Shown here in pieces: positions 34,641 to 46,598 of a stretch of 64,000 bases of DNA. The first letter of the stretch is position 1, and every line of letters starts with the position of its first letter. The notes beneath the pieces are model-generated. The model was given only the letters and a program-made list of their open reading frames with translations. It was not told the DNA's origin and did not search any database. The translations under genes were made by a program, and so were the position numbers. This DNA comes from Leptasterias polaris (taxonomy: Eukaryota; Echinodermata; Asteroidea; Forcipulatida; Asteriidae): the NCBI GenBank assembly GCA_037783415.1, contig JAZGTN010000165.1:186001-250000 (forward strand), read 5' to 3'.

Positions 34641-37098
34641 CGCTAATAAATAACTGTTTTTACTTGCACACACGGATCGTGTTTTATACCTTGAGTGTTG
34701 TATGCACATGCTTGTTTGCACCTCAAGCAATGTGCAAGTTAACCCTGGAGGAGGTTTCTGCACAGTACAAGAAGATAATGGAAATGAAGTTCATTGCTCA
34801 TGGATGAGACACTCGATTGTTTTACGACTGTAATTGCCCTTGACAAACCTTGCTGCTTGCCTATGGACCTTTTCCAGATGATTTTGTCTTCGTACCAGGG
34901 ATCTGAGCTATGCGTGATGCAGATGTGGCCTACTCTAACTAATATTTTATGCAGTTTATCTTTCACGTTTATACAAATAAAATTCAGGAACCTTGTGGCT
35001 TTTCCTGCCTGCATAATTGCGTTTGTTTGTCTCATTCTTCATTATTTTGAAGACGTTTACCCATTGTGTTGAAGTATAGGTGGAAGTAATCACTTGACTG
35101 ATTTGTAGATCAGGATGTACACTGCATGGTTGACCTTAGGTTTCTTAGGAGGATTATGGCGGCATGTAGCTACTATACACCTTTAAAGCATTTGCGCCTC
35201 TCCATTGTAGTCCTGGCTCAAATCCCGGCTTGGGCAATGTTCTCTCCTATGCCACAATGGTTTTTCTCTGGGTTTTCCGTTTTCTATGACTATGGATTTT
35301 TTTATTAATTGTTTAAATTTTTTTGAAAAAAAAAAATAGGCACACACTTTCAAACTCTGGCCATCACAATGTGTTTTGGCTGGCAAAGTAACCCTTGCTT
35401 GTGCCTGCGGCTTTAACACGCTGTTGCAATTCAGCTCCGCTCACCTGTGAGTAAGAATGATTAGCCTTAACACATTAAATCGTTGTAATTATAAAACAGC
35501 TAACTGCATTACTTCTTCACATTCTGCAATCGAATGCATTCAATGTATACTCCCATGGAAGATTATGTTTTCACGTCTCACCAACAAAGCATAATTATAG
35601 CGACAAACATTATCTGCAGTTTGTATCTAATTCAATCAAGTATATAGAAAGCTTCAATCTAAGATTATTATTGAAATAGGCAAGGTTCTGTGTGTTCTGA
35701 AGCCGTGCTTGAATGTGTCACTGTCTTTCATAGTATTGCTTCCACGTGGCAGATTTGGCAATCAGCTTTGTCTGTAATTGCGTCGTGCCAGTTGTATTTA
35801 TTCGGATGAACTAAACAGGTTGAAAGCAACGATATTATTTATGCGTGGATTTTCTTATCAATCAATCATTCACAACATGTAAAGTCAAGCTATTCGTGCT
35901 TCACAGGAAAAGAGGTCTGTTTTCAATGCAAAAGTTATGTAGAACGGTTGCCCTATTTGGGATGGGTTTGATTATAGGAATAATGACTGTGACAAAAAGG
36001 TTAGAAAAAAGAAAATAAAAACTATATGGAAAACAAACCACAAACAGCACACACGGGGCATTTGAGAGAAGAATGTTGCAAAATATCCATCCGGGAATAA
36101 AAATGCAGTGATATAATATAGGGAAGAAAACAGGACTAAAAATCAGGGAGACAAAGTGGAGATGAGCAGCTCAACAATGTGGCACGCGTAATTAATGACA
36201 GCAGATGGACCAGAATAATTTCAGATTGGCAACCAAGAAACAGGGAAGAGAAAACGAGGCAGACAGAAAAAACAGATGGAGGACGACGTCACACCCTACC
36301 TTGGTACAATAATGGATGAGACAAGCAGAAAACTGAGGAAAATTGCGAGCGCATGAAGAGGACTACATCATAAACTGAAATAACACGGCATAGGCAAGGC
36401 AAGCATGCAGGCAAGGCAAATATGATGGGGATAAGAGAATGGTCGTGTGGATGATGCCAGATCGCCACACCTAATTTGACCCAACTATATGAATGCGGTT
36501 TTCCCAACACTGGAGTTCAATACAACAGCGTGTACCACAAATTGCTCAGGAAAGGGTCGCTTCCAAGAAGGGACGATGTGGAGAGTCACAGTTCAAGGGG
36601 AAATGTTGCCTTTGCAGACGATCAATAGTTTAAGGGTTTCTGTGGCCTTAAATGTTACCCAAACGCCAACAGAGAACACTTCTAGTAGATTAACTTTCGG
36701 TTACAAAGGTAACTTCATCCAATATGAAAGTAAGCGGACTTTAAACTCTTGTTTCGGCTAACGTGCTGACTAAGGAAGTATACCAGTAGCGGGTGTGACA
36801 AATTAAGTAAAATAACTGCAAGTGGTTTCTTGTTCTACTTCATTCATATTTGGTTCTATGTTGTCCCAGCATATATCGAGGCCAAGACAACTTTAATCTG
36901 TAAAGACTATAGTATTAATAAAAGTAAGGCTATAGAAAGGCAAATTACGCCGTTCCTGGTTTATTTCTTTGCTGCGACCAGTGTCGTGCGTTTCATACTG
37001 CTGCTCGAATAATAATGTCGGCGCTTAGTCAGGCTTGGTGACGTCATCTAAAACAACAGATGACCTGCATGAGTTTTTATACTAATACATTACATAAA
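34641..37098. other. Intergenic; no gene apart from the LINE relic at 36120
   Basis: An open frame at 36489-36761 on the plus strand (90 codons, several N-glycosylation-like sites) has no recognised domain and no clear splice sites. No other feature is supported. Confidence 0.4.
36120..36360 (+). pseudogene. Non-LTR retrotransposon ORF2 relic (C-terminal)
   Basis: Across frames one can read INDSRWTRIISDWQPRN and then, shifted, GKRKRGRQKKQMEDDV. This resembles the DGRWT ... W.PR.GKR.RGRQ...W.DD end of many LINE ORF2 proteins. It is broken by at least one frameshift and stops. I cannot place the clade. Confidence 0.55.
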
Positions 37099-37946
37099 TA
37101 CGGAGCCCCTAAAGGGACAGGTAAAAAAAAAAGTTGAAAAGGGGGGAAAAAATATATACATATTTCGTTCCCTCGAAATATTATTTCGTTCCCTCGAAAT
37201 ATTATTTCGTTCCCTCGAAATATTATTTCGTTCCCTCGAAATACTAATTCGTTCCCTCGAAATATTATTTCGTTACCTCGAAATCATTTCGTTACCTCGA
37301 ACACCTTGAACACCGTGCCCGAATCGTACCCCGATCTTGCATGGAGAAACACGTGCAGCATGCAACAGTTGTTTTTTTTTGTTTTCAACTAGGAATGCTA
37401 TTTCGAGGGAACGCAATATTATTTGCATACTGAAATAAATGAAACGGCATTTCATGGACTCAGTAGCAGTTAAAGGATTTTGAGGTAACGAAATAATAAT
37501 TCGAGGGAACGAAATGATTTCGAGGGAACGAAATGATTTCGAGGGAACGAAATGATTTCGAGGTAACGAAATGATTTCGTGGGAACGAAATGATTTCGAG
37601 GGAACGAAATAAATTAATTCGTTCGATCGAAATAATCTATTTCGTTCCTTCGAAATAATATTTCGAGGGAACGAAATAATATTTCGAGGGAACGAAATAA
37701 TATTTCGAGGGAACGAAATAATATTTCGAGGGGACGAAATAATATTTCGAGGGAACGAAATGATTTCGAGGTAACGAAATGATTTCGAGGGAACGAAATA
37801 ATATTTCGAGGGAACGAATTAGTATTTCGAGGTAACGAAATAATATTTCGAGGGAACGAAATAATATTTCGAGGGAACGAAATATGTATATATTTTTTCC
37901 CCCCTTTTCAACTTTTTTTTTTACCTGTCCCTTTAGGGGCTCCGTA
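37099..37946. mobile_element. Foldback element with minisatellite arms (~848 bp)
   Basis: The ends TACGGAGCCCCTAAAGGGAC (37099) and GTCCCTTTAGGGGCTCCGTA (ending 37946) are perfect inverted repeats, followed inward by poly-A / poly-T and the word ATATATACATATTTCG inverted. The flanks carry TACATAAA on both sides (37091-37098 and 37945-37952; 6 bp if the end TA belongs to the element). The arms are arrays of the 16-bp unit TTTCGTTCCCTCGAAA on the left and its reverse complement on the right. An 8-bp duplication would suit a hAT-type element, but no transposase is present. Confidence 0.85.
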
Positions 37947-38115
37947 CATAAAGTTAAGCCAAATGTATAACATTATTCAAATCACGAACACTTTCTAGAT
38001 AGTTGACACAAACTATTTAAGGTCACTCAAACATTCCTCCGTAAAGACCCATATTCAGCTGCAATGTGGATGGGGTCAAATATGAAAGAGTCAACGAACA
38101 CCTAAGTTCTTGGTA

Positions 38116-38418
38116 GCGTGTCATGGCCGAGTGGTTTAGATCATCGGATTCAAGTTCTGGTGGTTTAGTCTTCGGGGTGTGGGTTTCGAGTCCCGGTCGT
38201 GACGCTTGTGTTCTTGAGCAAGACACTTCCCTATAATTGCTTCTCTTCACCCAGGGGTATAAATGGGTACCTGCGAGGGCAGAGGTTGATATTGGGGAGC
38301 TGAGAAAGATTAAACGAATGTTATTGGCTCAATGACCAGGGCACTAATGTAAAGCGCATTGAGACGTTATTGTGAAATGCGCTATATAAGAACTAGTTAT
38401 TATTATTATTATTATTAT
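38116..38418 (+). mobile_element. tRNA-Leu-derived SINE, plus strand
   Basis: The head has an A box TGGCCGAGTGGTTTAGATC, an anticodon-like TTCAAGTTCTGG, a long variable-arm-like stretch and a B box GGGTTTCGAGTCCCGG, matching the layout of a class-II tRNA such as tRNA-Leu. The body contains AGCAAGACACTT and GTAAAGCGCATTGAGACG. It ends GCGCTATATAAGAAC then a (TTA/ATT)n tail at 38396-38418. It is not a functional tRNA, because the acceptor stem is imperfect and the body is fused on. Confidence 0.85.
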
Positions 38419-39292
38419 GGACGCAGTGTACATCCGATATCTGGGAATAGCAGTACACACGGTGCCTCATAGGAGTCTTAATACACCGTTAAAATGGCGT
38501 TCCTGCCAGGCAAACTCTTGGTGGCGCAATGTATTGTGAACCGGTAGAATCAAGATTAGGATCCCACATGAACCAAGGTAGAGGGCGTGATATCAATCAA
38601 TCTCTCTTTCCCCGAGTCCTTCCTCTCCATCTACGCCCACTTCTTGTTTAACCAACCAGAATCAAGGTTCCAGAAAATAACTTGATAACAAGATCGAAAA
38701 ACATGAGTCTCTATCAGCATTCCATCTGCCCATGTCATTCTCTTCCCAACACCGTGGCATCGCCCGTCGTTCGGGCCATTCACAGCCATCACCCCCGCGA
38801 GCGTATACACAACTCAATTTATCAATTTATATGTACAACAATACACACGTGCCAACTGTTTATAATGCAATAAAAACATATCAAACCCAGCCAAAATCTC
38901 CCGGAGGGGTTTAACGGTCGTTAACTACAAAACGCATGCAAATTTATTAAACGAACAAACAACAATCAGGTTTTGTTGGGAATGTTTAATGAAAGATAAA
39001 CACAGTGAAGTTGAATCATCAGCTACCATGAGCAAGGTAATCACAAAAGCTCAGTCAACGATAAATCTTTGCTGGAGAAGCAATTTCAATTTCATCGTCA
39101 AGTGCGGTCTATAAACAATGTGACAATTAATTCAACACACTACAGTATTTGCATGGGCTAAAACTGACTGCAAACTTAAAGGGGTTCTGTTAAACCATTG
39201 GCTTATGGTATCATGTTACCTGCGTAGTTTGTCACAGTTGCACCGTAACACTATAATATGTATAATAATATCTAAGCACGCGGACCACTGGT
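38419..39292. other. Intergenic, nothing recognised
   Basis: I see no gene, RNA gene or repeat in this stretch. Open frames are short and unconvincing. Confidence 0.4.
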
Positions 39293-39467
39293 ATAGACCT
39301 TATGCATTGACGTCACCAAACCGCCATCTTAGAGGCAAACTGATGATGAAACAATGGAAACGCGCTGATTTGTACGCGCGGCGCACAGGCCTGGCCAATG
39401 AACATCTTCCTTTTGACCTCTAGGCGAGGGCGCCCTACTCAAATGACGTCATATGCATAAGGTCTAT
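39293..39467. mobile_element. Small inverted-repeat element (175 bp)
   Basis: ATAGACCTTATGCATTGACG at the left pairs with CGTCATATGCATAAGGTCTAT at the right (terminal repeat of about 22 bp with one offset, including TGACGTCA on both arms). It is non-coding. Confidence 0.75.
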
Positions 39468-39717
39468 TGCTGAAGACAAGTATCCGCACCTCATGTGACC
39501 CACCGTAATAATGTCAAGTAATGAGCCACAATGGAAACTGACTTGGTAAATTTAAAAACAATTTCGGGCCACTTTCCAGGTTGTATTGTGAACTTGAGAG
39601 TGATCGTGGCTGCACGGCAATCACAGATTGAACGGCTTCTGACTGGCATCCCAAGCATGCCAAACAAAGATATTGACAAAATAGGGAGACCGCCAACGTA
39701 AAGCTATTAGCTCAATA

Positions 39718-39864
39718 CATTAAGCCACGCCCATTTCTCATTGACCAATCACAGCCGCGAAATCTGATCACCATTTGAGCCGTTTGGTGATCTTTGCACT
39801 AATGGTGATCGGGTTTCGCGGCTGTGATTGGTCGACTCGTAAGGAGGCGGGGCTTGGTGGATCG
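39718..39864. mobile_element. Small hairpin inverted-repeat element, copy 2
   Basis: It is almost identical to 8861-9014 across the arms TTGACCAATCACAGCCGCGA / TCGCGGCTGTGATTGGTC and the loop. Its outer ends are more diverged (ATTAAGCC against GGCTTGGTGG). Confidence 0.8.
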
Positions 39865-39865
39865 A

Positions 39866-39925
39866 TCTATTGGTAGAGCGCTGGCACGTCTGGAGGTCGT
39901 TGGTTCAAATCCCGTTCTTTGTCGA
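39866..39925 (+). mobile_element. tRNA-like SINE head or tRNA pseudogene
   Basis: TTGGTAGAGCGCTGGC is a good A box and GTTGGTTCAAATCCCG a good B box with tRNA-like spacing, but the anticodon arm is shortened and no complete acceptor stem can be drawn. It directly abuts the hairpin element on one side and a relic of the TTAA element on the other. Confidence 0.55.
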
Positions 39926-39929
39926 ACCC

Positions 39930-40110
39930 CAACATAATAAGAAATAACAAACCACCAGTGAAGGTTTCAAGGTTTAGGCCTAACTGGTCAAAACAGTTCA
40001 AGAAAATAGTGACTGATGTTTTCACTCTGTTTTCAAAGAAAGGGTTTTGGTCTTGCGAAATCACTTATAAAAAACTATAAAATTGCAATCAAAACTATTT
40101 TAAGGGACTG
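39930..40110 (-). mobile_element. Probable relic of the TTAAAGGCACTG element family
   Basis: In reverse complement it shares the order of the 3' part of that family (CTTGCAAC/CTTGCGAAA, a GACCA.TT.AG.C word, and an ACAGG-like word), but is strongly diverged. Weak assignment. Confidence 0.35.
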
Positions 40111-40680
40111 TTTCTACCTTTGACCATATTATGTCTACATAATGTTATTAAAAAATATATGAACATTCTTTTTAACGTTGTGCACAACCTTGCGTCATTT
40201 TGGAGTATTGTTTATGTGTTTTTATTTCTCTCTTTTTGTATTTTACTTTTTTAATAAATAGTTGAAGGTCTTAATTGTCGTTTTGAGTAACCTACTGTAT
40301 TTGCTTCGGAGCATAAATCGCAATCAGTATAAAAATTGTACATTGATTTTTGTAATCGGACATTAAAATGAAAATAAATAATGAATGATTGATAGACTAA
40401 TGTTCTTCATAATTTTTCCATTTTATGTATAGGCTACGATATTTGAGTTGCGTAAAAGGTTACATAACATAATTACCAAGCCCGGCGTATCAACTCAGAT
40501 GCTCGTTTAAGGCAATTTTGTTCTCCAGAATATGATCGGTATAATCAGTTTATAGTTTAATTAAAGGGCAGGGTAATTGCTTAAAAAAAATTACGGCCAT
40601 AAAATCTTACCTGCTAAAAAGCACGAAAGCTGTTGAAATGATTAAACTTTGTTAGAAACGACACCTTTGACTATCATTAG

Positions 40681-40850
40681 GTTTTTACCCTAACACCGAT
40701 GTGTGTTAAGCACTGTGTATTCAGTACTTACCAGAGTTCTGTGAAAATCCACAGTGATTTGCCAAGTGATTTGCCTGTGGATTTTCACAGAACTCGGGTA
40801 AGTTCTGAGTATGGCGGTGCTTTAACACACATCGGTGTAAGGGTAAAAAC
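40681..40850. mobile_element. Hairpin inverted-repeat element (170 bp)
   Basis: GTTTTTACCCTAACACCGAT at the left pairs with ATCGGTGTAAGGGTAAAAAC at the right, and the pairing continues through CTGTGAAAATCCACAG / CTGTGGATTTTCACAG to a short loop. Almost the whole sequence can fold on itself. Confidence 0.85.
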
Positions 40851-40904
40851 TCAAATTATATCCCCGATGCAAAAGTTGACCACTTTGAAGTTATATATTT
40901 TTAT

Positions 40905-41140
40905 AGAAAGAGGTAATTTTTCACCCCCCAAATTTGAATCTGAGAGAACTTCAGGCATGAAGCCTTTCTCAGGTATCTTAAACACACAATTCTATGCAAC
41001 TCGGGCGTTTTTTATTTCATAATTGTTTTGCAACTTTGATGACCAATTGAGCCCAAATTTTCAGAGGCTTGACATTTGATGCATATGTTGGAACACACCA
41101 AGTGAGATTACTGGTCTTTGACAAATACCAGAAGTATATC
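40905..41140 (+). mobile_element. Truncated copy of the TTAAAGGCACTG family
   Basis: It contains AGAGGTAATTTTTCAC, TTCAGGCATGAAGCCTTTCTC, GACCAATTGAGCCCAAATTTTC and ACACCAAGTGAGATTACTGG, in the same order as the copy at 59643. The outer ends are lost. Confidence 0.7.
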
Positions 41141-41467
41141 TCCTCTCCAACGATACAACGATACTCAATGATTATTATTCTTTTGAATAAAACGATTCAA
41201 CGATACTCAATGATTATTATTCCTTTGAATAAAATGCAATGCAAAAACCAATTGAATCACACCTTTAAGTGTGCGTCTAGGCTTCGTAGGGTATTGGCGG
41301 TTTTAATTAAACGAGAGCGATAGAGAACACTTGTATCAAACCTTCGAAGTTGAAATATTATTTTACAAAAATGTGTGAGGATGATGTAGGTAAATAGAGC
41401 GAAGGCCAATGGTTCAGTGATGAGGAAGAAGTGAAGCATTGATAACACAAGATTGGCATGTGCTCAA

Positions 41468-41600
41468 TTACGCGTCTTACATTTGTCAAAGACCAGTATC
41501 CACACTTGATGTGAACAACATATACATGAAATAACAAACCTGTGAAAGTTTAAGCTCAATCGGTCATTGAAATCACGAGAAAAACAGACGAAAAATAATC
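41468..41600 (-). mobile_element. Fragment of the TTAAAGGCACTG family, minus strand
   Basis: TTGTCAAAGACCAGTATCC, AACAAACCTGTGAAA and GCTCAATCGGTCATTGAA are reverse complements of the right half of the family. Only this half is present. Confidence 0.65.
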
Positions 41601-41649
41601 CTTGTTTTTCGCTGTTTTCAAACACCGTGTTTTCGACTTGCGAAATCAA

Positions 41650-44020
41650 AATAAATCGTTTGACTCATTTCTCAGAAACTATAGTATTTAAAGCAAAAAT
41701 ATATCAAAGGGAGTCTCCCACCATGACTTGTTTTGTTGCAGACATTTTGATTAGATTCTCTGAAAAAAGGTCTTGTTTGGTTTGATTATTTTTCTTTTCC
41801 TATCAAGAAACAAAATTGTATCCACCAAGAGCGTTCAATCACAACCGAGTGAGCCAATAATATAGACACACATCTGTAATATTTGCTATTGTGTGATTAA
41901 CAGACAAATATAGATGATTCTGACAAAGGATTGTAACGTATAAACTGGAACGGTTACATGGTTGATTTCCAGACCTCTCTCAGTACATAGGTCAAAGATC
42001 ACATGAATATAGAACAGTGTTGTTGTCTTAAACCCATCGGCTTAAAGGAGGTTATGCATAATCCTGTATTATGCATGAACATTACAAAATCCATTATGTA
42101 CTTTCCTATTTCTCCCGTGCTTTAAACCCAAGTCCATGTATAAAGTCCTCGTAGACACAGAAGCACTTTCATTAAGGTGACAAACAATCTTGAGTCACTA
42201 TAGATACATTTTGATTCCCAAGACGAAATACACTGGAGCCATTATAGGTCTGCTTCTCAATCTTTTTTTCATCATCATACAAATTGCTGAATACGAATAG
42301 AAACTCAATCTCGGGAGATCTCATGTCCAAATAGGAGACAAGAACGTGTAGTCAGAGTAGATGCGAAAGTGCTACAATCCTTTCAACTTCGCCCGCAAAC
42401 AAAGTCTTTGTTAAGGGAAAAATATACTCCCTTGAAGCTTTTGTGATGAAGATGGGAATATAGATTGGAGATTTCGGCGAGTAATTCCTTTCAGTGATGG
42501 AGAACATGATAGTGCATGGATCTCTAGCTGATTATTTGTATTATCTTTTATGCAGTGGGGACATTTCTCTGGGGATGTCCGTATAGACATGGGTCTGTCA
42601 GGTTGGATGTGCTATGTTGAGTGACACCTAGGAGGTATTGCCGTGCCATATCGGGGAAGGACAGGGAGAGGGGCTTTCTGATACTGTAACGGTGATCTGC
42701 CTTGAAAGAAACAGGAGGTGCACTATAACTGTACGGGAATTCTTTGCAGTGTAGGCGTGCCATGACCCAAGCTCCCTTTTCGGTGACTGTTAGTCCTCGG
42801 AAAAACAAAACTGCCGACCAGCGATTTTTGTTTGCGCACCATACCAAAATTCGGAAACTATAATCTTTTTCAGTGAGTGAGTGTGTTTACATTGTGATTA
42901 CTTGGGTCATTAACCTTAAAAGATGAGCAGTTAATCTGCTTAGTTATCGTGTGCGTACATGATAATTATCGTTTACGTATATGACAATTATCGTGTAAGT
43001 ACATGATAAGAGTGGGATTTTTGTTTTCTTCATCTGGCGGCACTACGCTTCCGTACAAAAGAGCATACTTTGTAAAAAGATATATTTGTGGTACCTGCTG
43101 CTAATAATAGTAAGACGACTCAATCTTGTCGACCTCTTGTCACCGGACAATCTTGGTGGTCTGCTGGATGTTGACTGGCGGGGTCGTGGGTTCAAGTCCC
43201 ATCCACGTATATTTTTAGTTTGTGATTTGTTTTCTTCTAGGGGACTCGGGAAAGCACTGAGACAGACGGTATACAGTGTAAGACCTAGCACGAAGAGCAA
43301 ACAGTGGTTTCAATATCCACATATTGAATAATTTGCAGATTTCATGTACGTACAAAATGCGGGTAATGAAGTTGCTGATTGTGCATTGGAGGTTTGAAGT
43401 GCGTCTCGATCAACATGCCAATATGAATGCTCGTCACGTATACCTAACTTTCCTTAAAGATCAGCTGGGGATTGATCACAGATTGCATCCGTGTTCCTCT
43501 CCCCTGGTTTATATTAAATCTTACTCAGGGGCAGTCTGGCGACAATGTCAATCGATTTTATCTGAGATACTTCACTCTGATATTGCCTTGATTCCTTCTC
43601 ATTTATTTTCAATGAAAGAACCAATCAAACGGCAATAAATCGTTCTCTGACAAGTTTATTGATTTTGTCCTATAATGAAAAACAAAAATATGTGTTTGTT
43701 TATTATTAATGTTTTTATCATAACGAATTGAAAAATTTACTCGAAGGTCACAGCTGTTGTAAAAAAATTACCTCTTTTGAGGTTGCTCTTCTTTAAAATT
43801 GAACAGAAACTGGAGTACAACAAGTACGCATGTGCAGAACTTGTACGTTTTCGTTTGCTCAAAACCTCCGGGTCAAAGTTGACCCGGGTCCCATTCCGAG
43901 GGGCCTGACCAATTTATGGGTCAGAATATCCCGAAATCTGTTTCAAAATGACACAGAAATGGGTCGAATTACGCAGAACATGAGTTAAAATCTCACATTG
44001 TAACACTTTTCGGGTTCAGC
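41650..44020. other. Intergenic; only a tRNA-like fragment seen
   Basis: No gene is recognised. Repeated TGATAATTATCG-like words occur at 42958-43005 (AC/GT plus ATGATAATTATCGT). GGGTCAAAGTTGACCCGGG forms a short hairpin near 43870. The tRNA-like piece at 43120-43200 is listed separately. Confidence 0.4.
43120..43200 (+). mobile_element. tRNA-like SINE head
   Basis: TTGGTGGTCTGCTGGA resembles an A box and GTGGGTTCAAGTCCCATCC is a good B box, with suitable spacing. No full cloverleaf was drawn, so this is more likely a SINE head than a tRNA gene. Confidence 0.4.
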
Positions 44021-44217
44021 CAGGGCCCAATTTCATAGAGCTGCTCAAGCAGAAAATATTGCTTAACATTTGTCTGCTAAGCAGAAATGAGCAGGATACC
44101 AGTCACAAATTGTACATGTGACATGGTAGTTTGGCTGGTAACCTGTTTCTGGTAAGCATACTTTTGTTGTGCTTAGCTACTTTTTGTGCTTAAGCAGCTC
44201 TATGAAATTGGGTCCTG
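44021..44217. mobile_element. GGGCCCAATTTC inverted-repeat element (197 bp), complete
   Basis: CAGGGCCCAATTTCATAGAG at the left and CTCTATGAAATTGGGTCCTG at the right are inverted repeats with one mismatch, followed inward by CTGCT/AGCAG. The interior has GCAGAAATGAGCAGGATACC. It is non-coding. A fragment lies in the receptor intron at 5296-5350. Confidence 0.85.
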
Positions 44218-46594
44218 ATCTGGAAATGGGCGAGGCCCTTTTTGGCTGTGAGTTGTGGTGGTTCGAAAAGAGCCGTTGGTGTAAGAACTCGACTTTTCAC
44301 TAATATATGTTCATCTAGTTTGTTTTACACCGTAGTTCAAAATAAACAGTATCTTATGGTAACACCATTACAACAATTAACATGTCTCTTTCGAGAATCG
44401 ATGGCCTTGATGTGTAGTCGTCGTTTCCAATATGTTATGGTTGTCTTTTGGAGAATGCATTTGAGGATTATTCGGAGAGTTGATGATTATTTTTTTTTTA
44501 TATTAAGAACCAACTAAATTCGTCAATAATAAATGATAATAACTACCGTCTCTATATCTTTTAATCCTATGAAATAAAACTCGGTAGGAATATTAAACAT
44601 TTCTTGACATGATATTCTTGCATTAGGAGTTATTGTAATCAAGTTTTTCCAGCCGTCGCCGCTATTTGTATAAAAATGTTATGTGCTCGGTTAATTTCGT
44701 TTCCGGCATGACTCTGAAAGCATTACAATACACTTCATAATTTACTCCGGTGAAGAGCAAACCAACATTAAAAGAAATATCAGAATTTGCAATTAAATAG
44801 AGTAGAAATAAGGATGCATAACTCATAACTGCAAGCTAAATGAGGACAAGTTGCTTGAGATCTACGGCCCTCTTGCTTTGCTATATCAGTCTTCTACTCA
44901 AGCAGTATACGTGTCTTCTGTCTTTGATTGGATTCTCTTGACGATAAGATAATGCTACGGATATTGCTTCCCAACTCCATTAGACAAATTGTCTGGAACC
45001 TTTTCCATCTAGTTCTTTTCTTGTCAAAGATACAGCACGCGGTGACAGGTTGACGCGCTGAGAAACCACGGGCGGATCCGATGTTGGGACCGCATTGCAC
45101 AGTGGTGCAGTTTCTCTCTCCCCCCCCCCCCCCCCCCCCCCTTCTCTCTCCCTCTTTCTCAAATAAAATAATGTAACCTGGTTTATGGTAGTTAATCACC
45201 TAAGGTTCAGGCGTTCTTTTGTTGGAAAAAACAGCCCATCTAAATATTCTCCTAGATGAGAAACAGGGTGTGCCCGCCATGTTTCTAAAAGTGATAACAA
45301 TGATTTGAAAGATTTAGGGAATCAGTGACTGAATTAAAATCTCAACAAAGACAATTAACCGTGCAATGTTATCTTTAACACACTTGTCATTGTAGAACGT
45401 CTGAGGTATGATTGATTGGACTTATTCAGTTCCTTAGAGCTGAAGTTCCACAATAAGTATTTAAATGTCCACTTATTACAGTCAAACATAACTGAATAGT
45501 CTTTAAAAAACACACCATATTTTGAGTGATTCTCAAATGATAACCGAAACAAATAATTCACAATGACTCCGGGTGGACCCGGTGAGCTGCAAAATTAAGA
45601 AATGCTGGAACGTGTTTGCCTTCATTATTTCATTTTTATCGGAAATTCTATCCATGGTATTCTGTCCTCTTCATCTATAGTCCAGTTGTGGACACTGTAA
45701 GTCGAAACCGAGCCCGCGTTCCTCGTCTTTGCAGGATATATTTAGAATTAAATTTGTCAAAACTAAAGTCTCATGCTGTTTTGCACTGCATCCTCTTTGC
45801 ACTTCAGGCTTTCAAAGAAGATATTTTTGTAGCACTGGCTATTTCTGAGTGTAACCCCCTTCTCCCCTGAGATGTTCGACGGTGTTTTGAATGGACATAA
45901 CCCTGCTTGACATTTGAGATGATCTAGTACTATACCGTCAGTGAAATCGGCAAAGCTGCCCCTCTTACGTTACTGCACTCGCACTTTGGCGGGTGTTGAC
46001 CGATCGACGCTATAATGGTCGGGGTTGCCGTTGTAATTAAACTTCTCGAATATTGACTTTCTCTTCGTTACGGTGTGCTTTTAATGTGTGACATGAGTTT
46101 CTGTACATTAAAGGGAGCTGACTAAAGACTTGGATGAATACTTATCGGTACGAAGTGCAAATCAATGGATGTTACACTTTTTGATTTTCTTGCTATCCGT
46201 TTATACACAGCGCCTTAACTAGCCTGGGTAAAATTTTAGGGATGCACAAGGGGGTGCAAAGGTGGGCTTTTCAGGTCAAGTTTCCTTTTGCCTTTTTCTT
46301 AAACAAGCCCCTATCCAGCACCTTTAACAAAAATGTAGTTTACTATTTTTAAAGGATAATCTGGCGTTGGTGTAAAAACAAACACACTACTTGCGTAAAC
46401 AAAAACAGATTTTTTTTTAAAACATTATAATAATCACATAAAGTGTATAAATGTACCACTAAAGTCAATATTTCAAGTGGTGGGGGTGGTGGTGGGGGCG
46501 GGGAGGGGGGCACCCGGGGCACGGATATTAATTGTTCGATTTTCATGGGGGGCGGGAGATACTGTTTATACAGCGTCATTGATAATTGGTTATG
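44218..46594. other. Intergenic up to the Gypsy element
   Basis: A 22-C run flanked by CT repeats is at 45120-45141, and a G-rich stretch lies around 46480-46512. No gene or recognised repeat is seen. Confidence 0.45.
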
Positions 46595-46598
46595 GCAA

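Noticed and set aside
36489..36761. Possible secreted-protein exon (open frame with N-glycosylation motifs).
   Set aside because: No signal peptide, no convincing splice sites at its edges and no recognised family.
37099..37946. CRISPR-like array, because of regularly repeated short units.
   Set aside because: Units are contiguous or separated by only a few bases without unique spacers, and the layout is an inverted foldback in eukaryotic DNA.
39866..39925. Functional tRNA gene.
   Set aside because: A and B boxes are present, but the anticodon arm is shortened and no acceptor stem closes, so it is listed as a SINE head or pseudogene.
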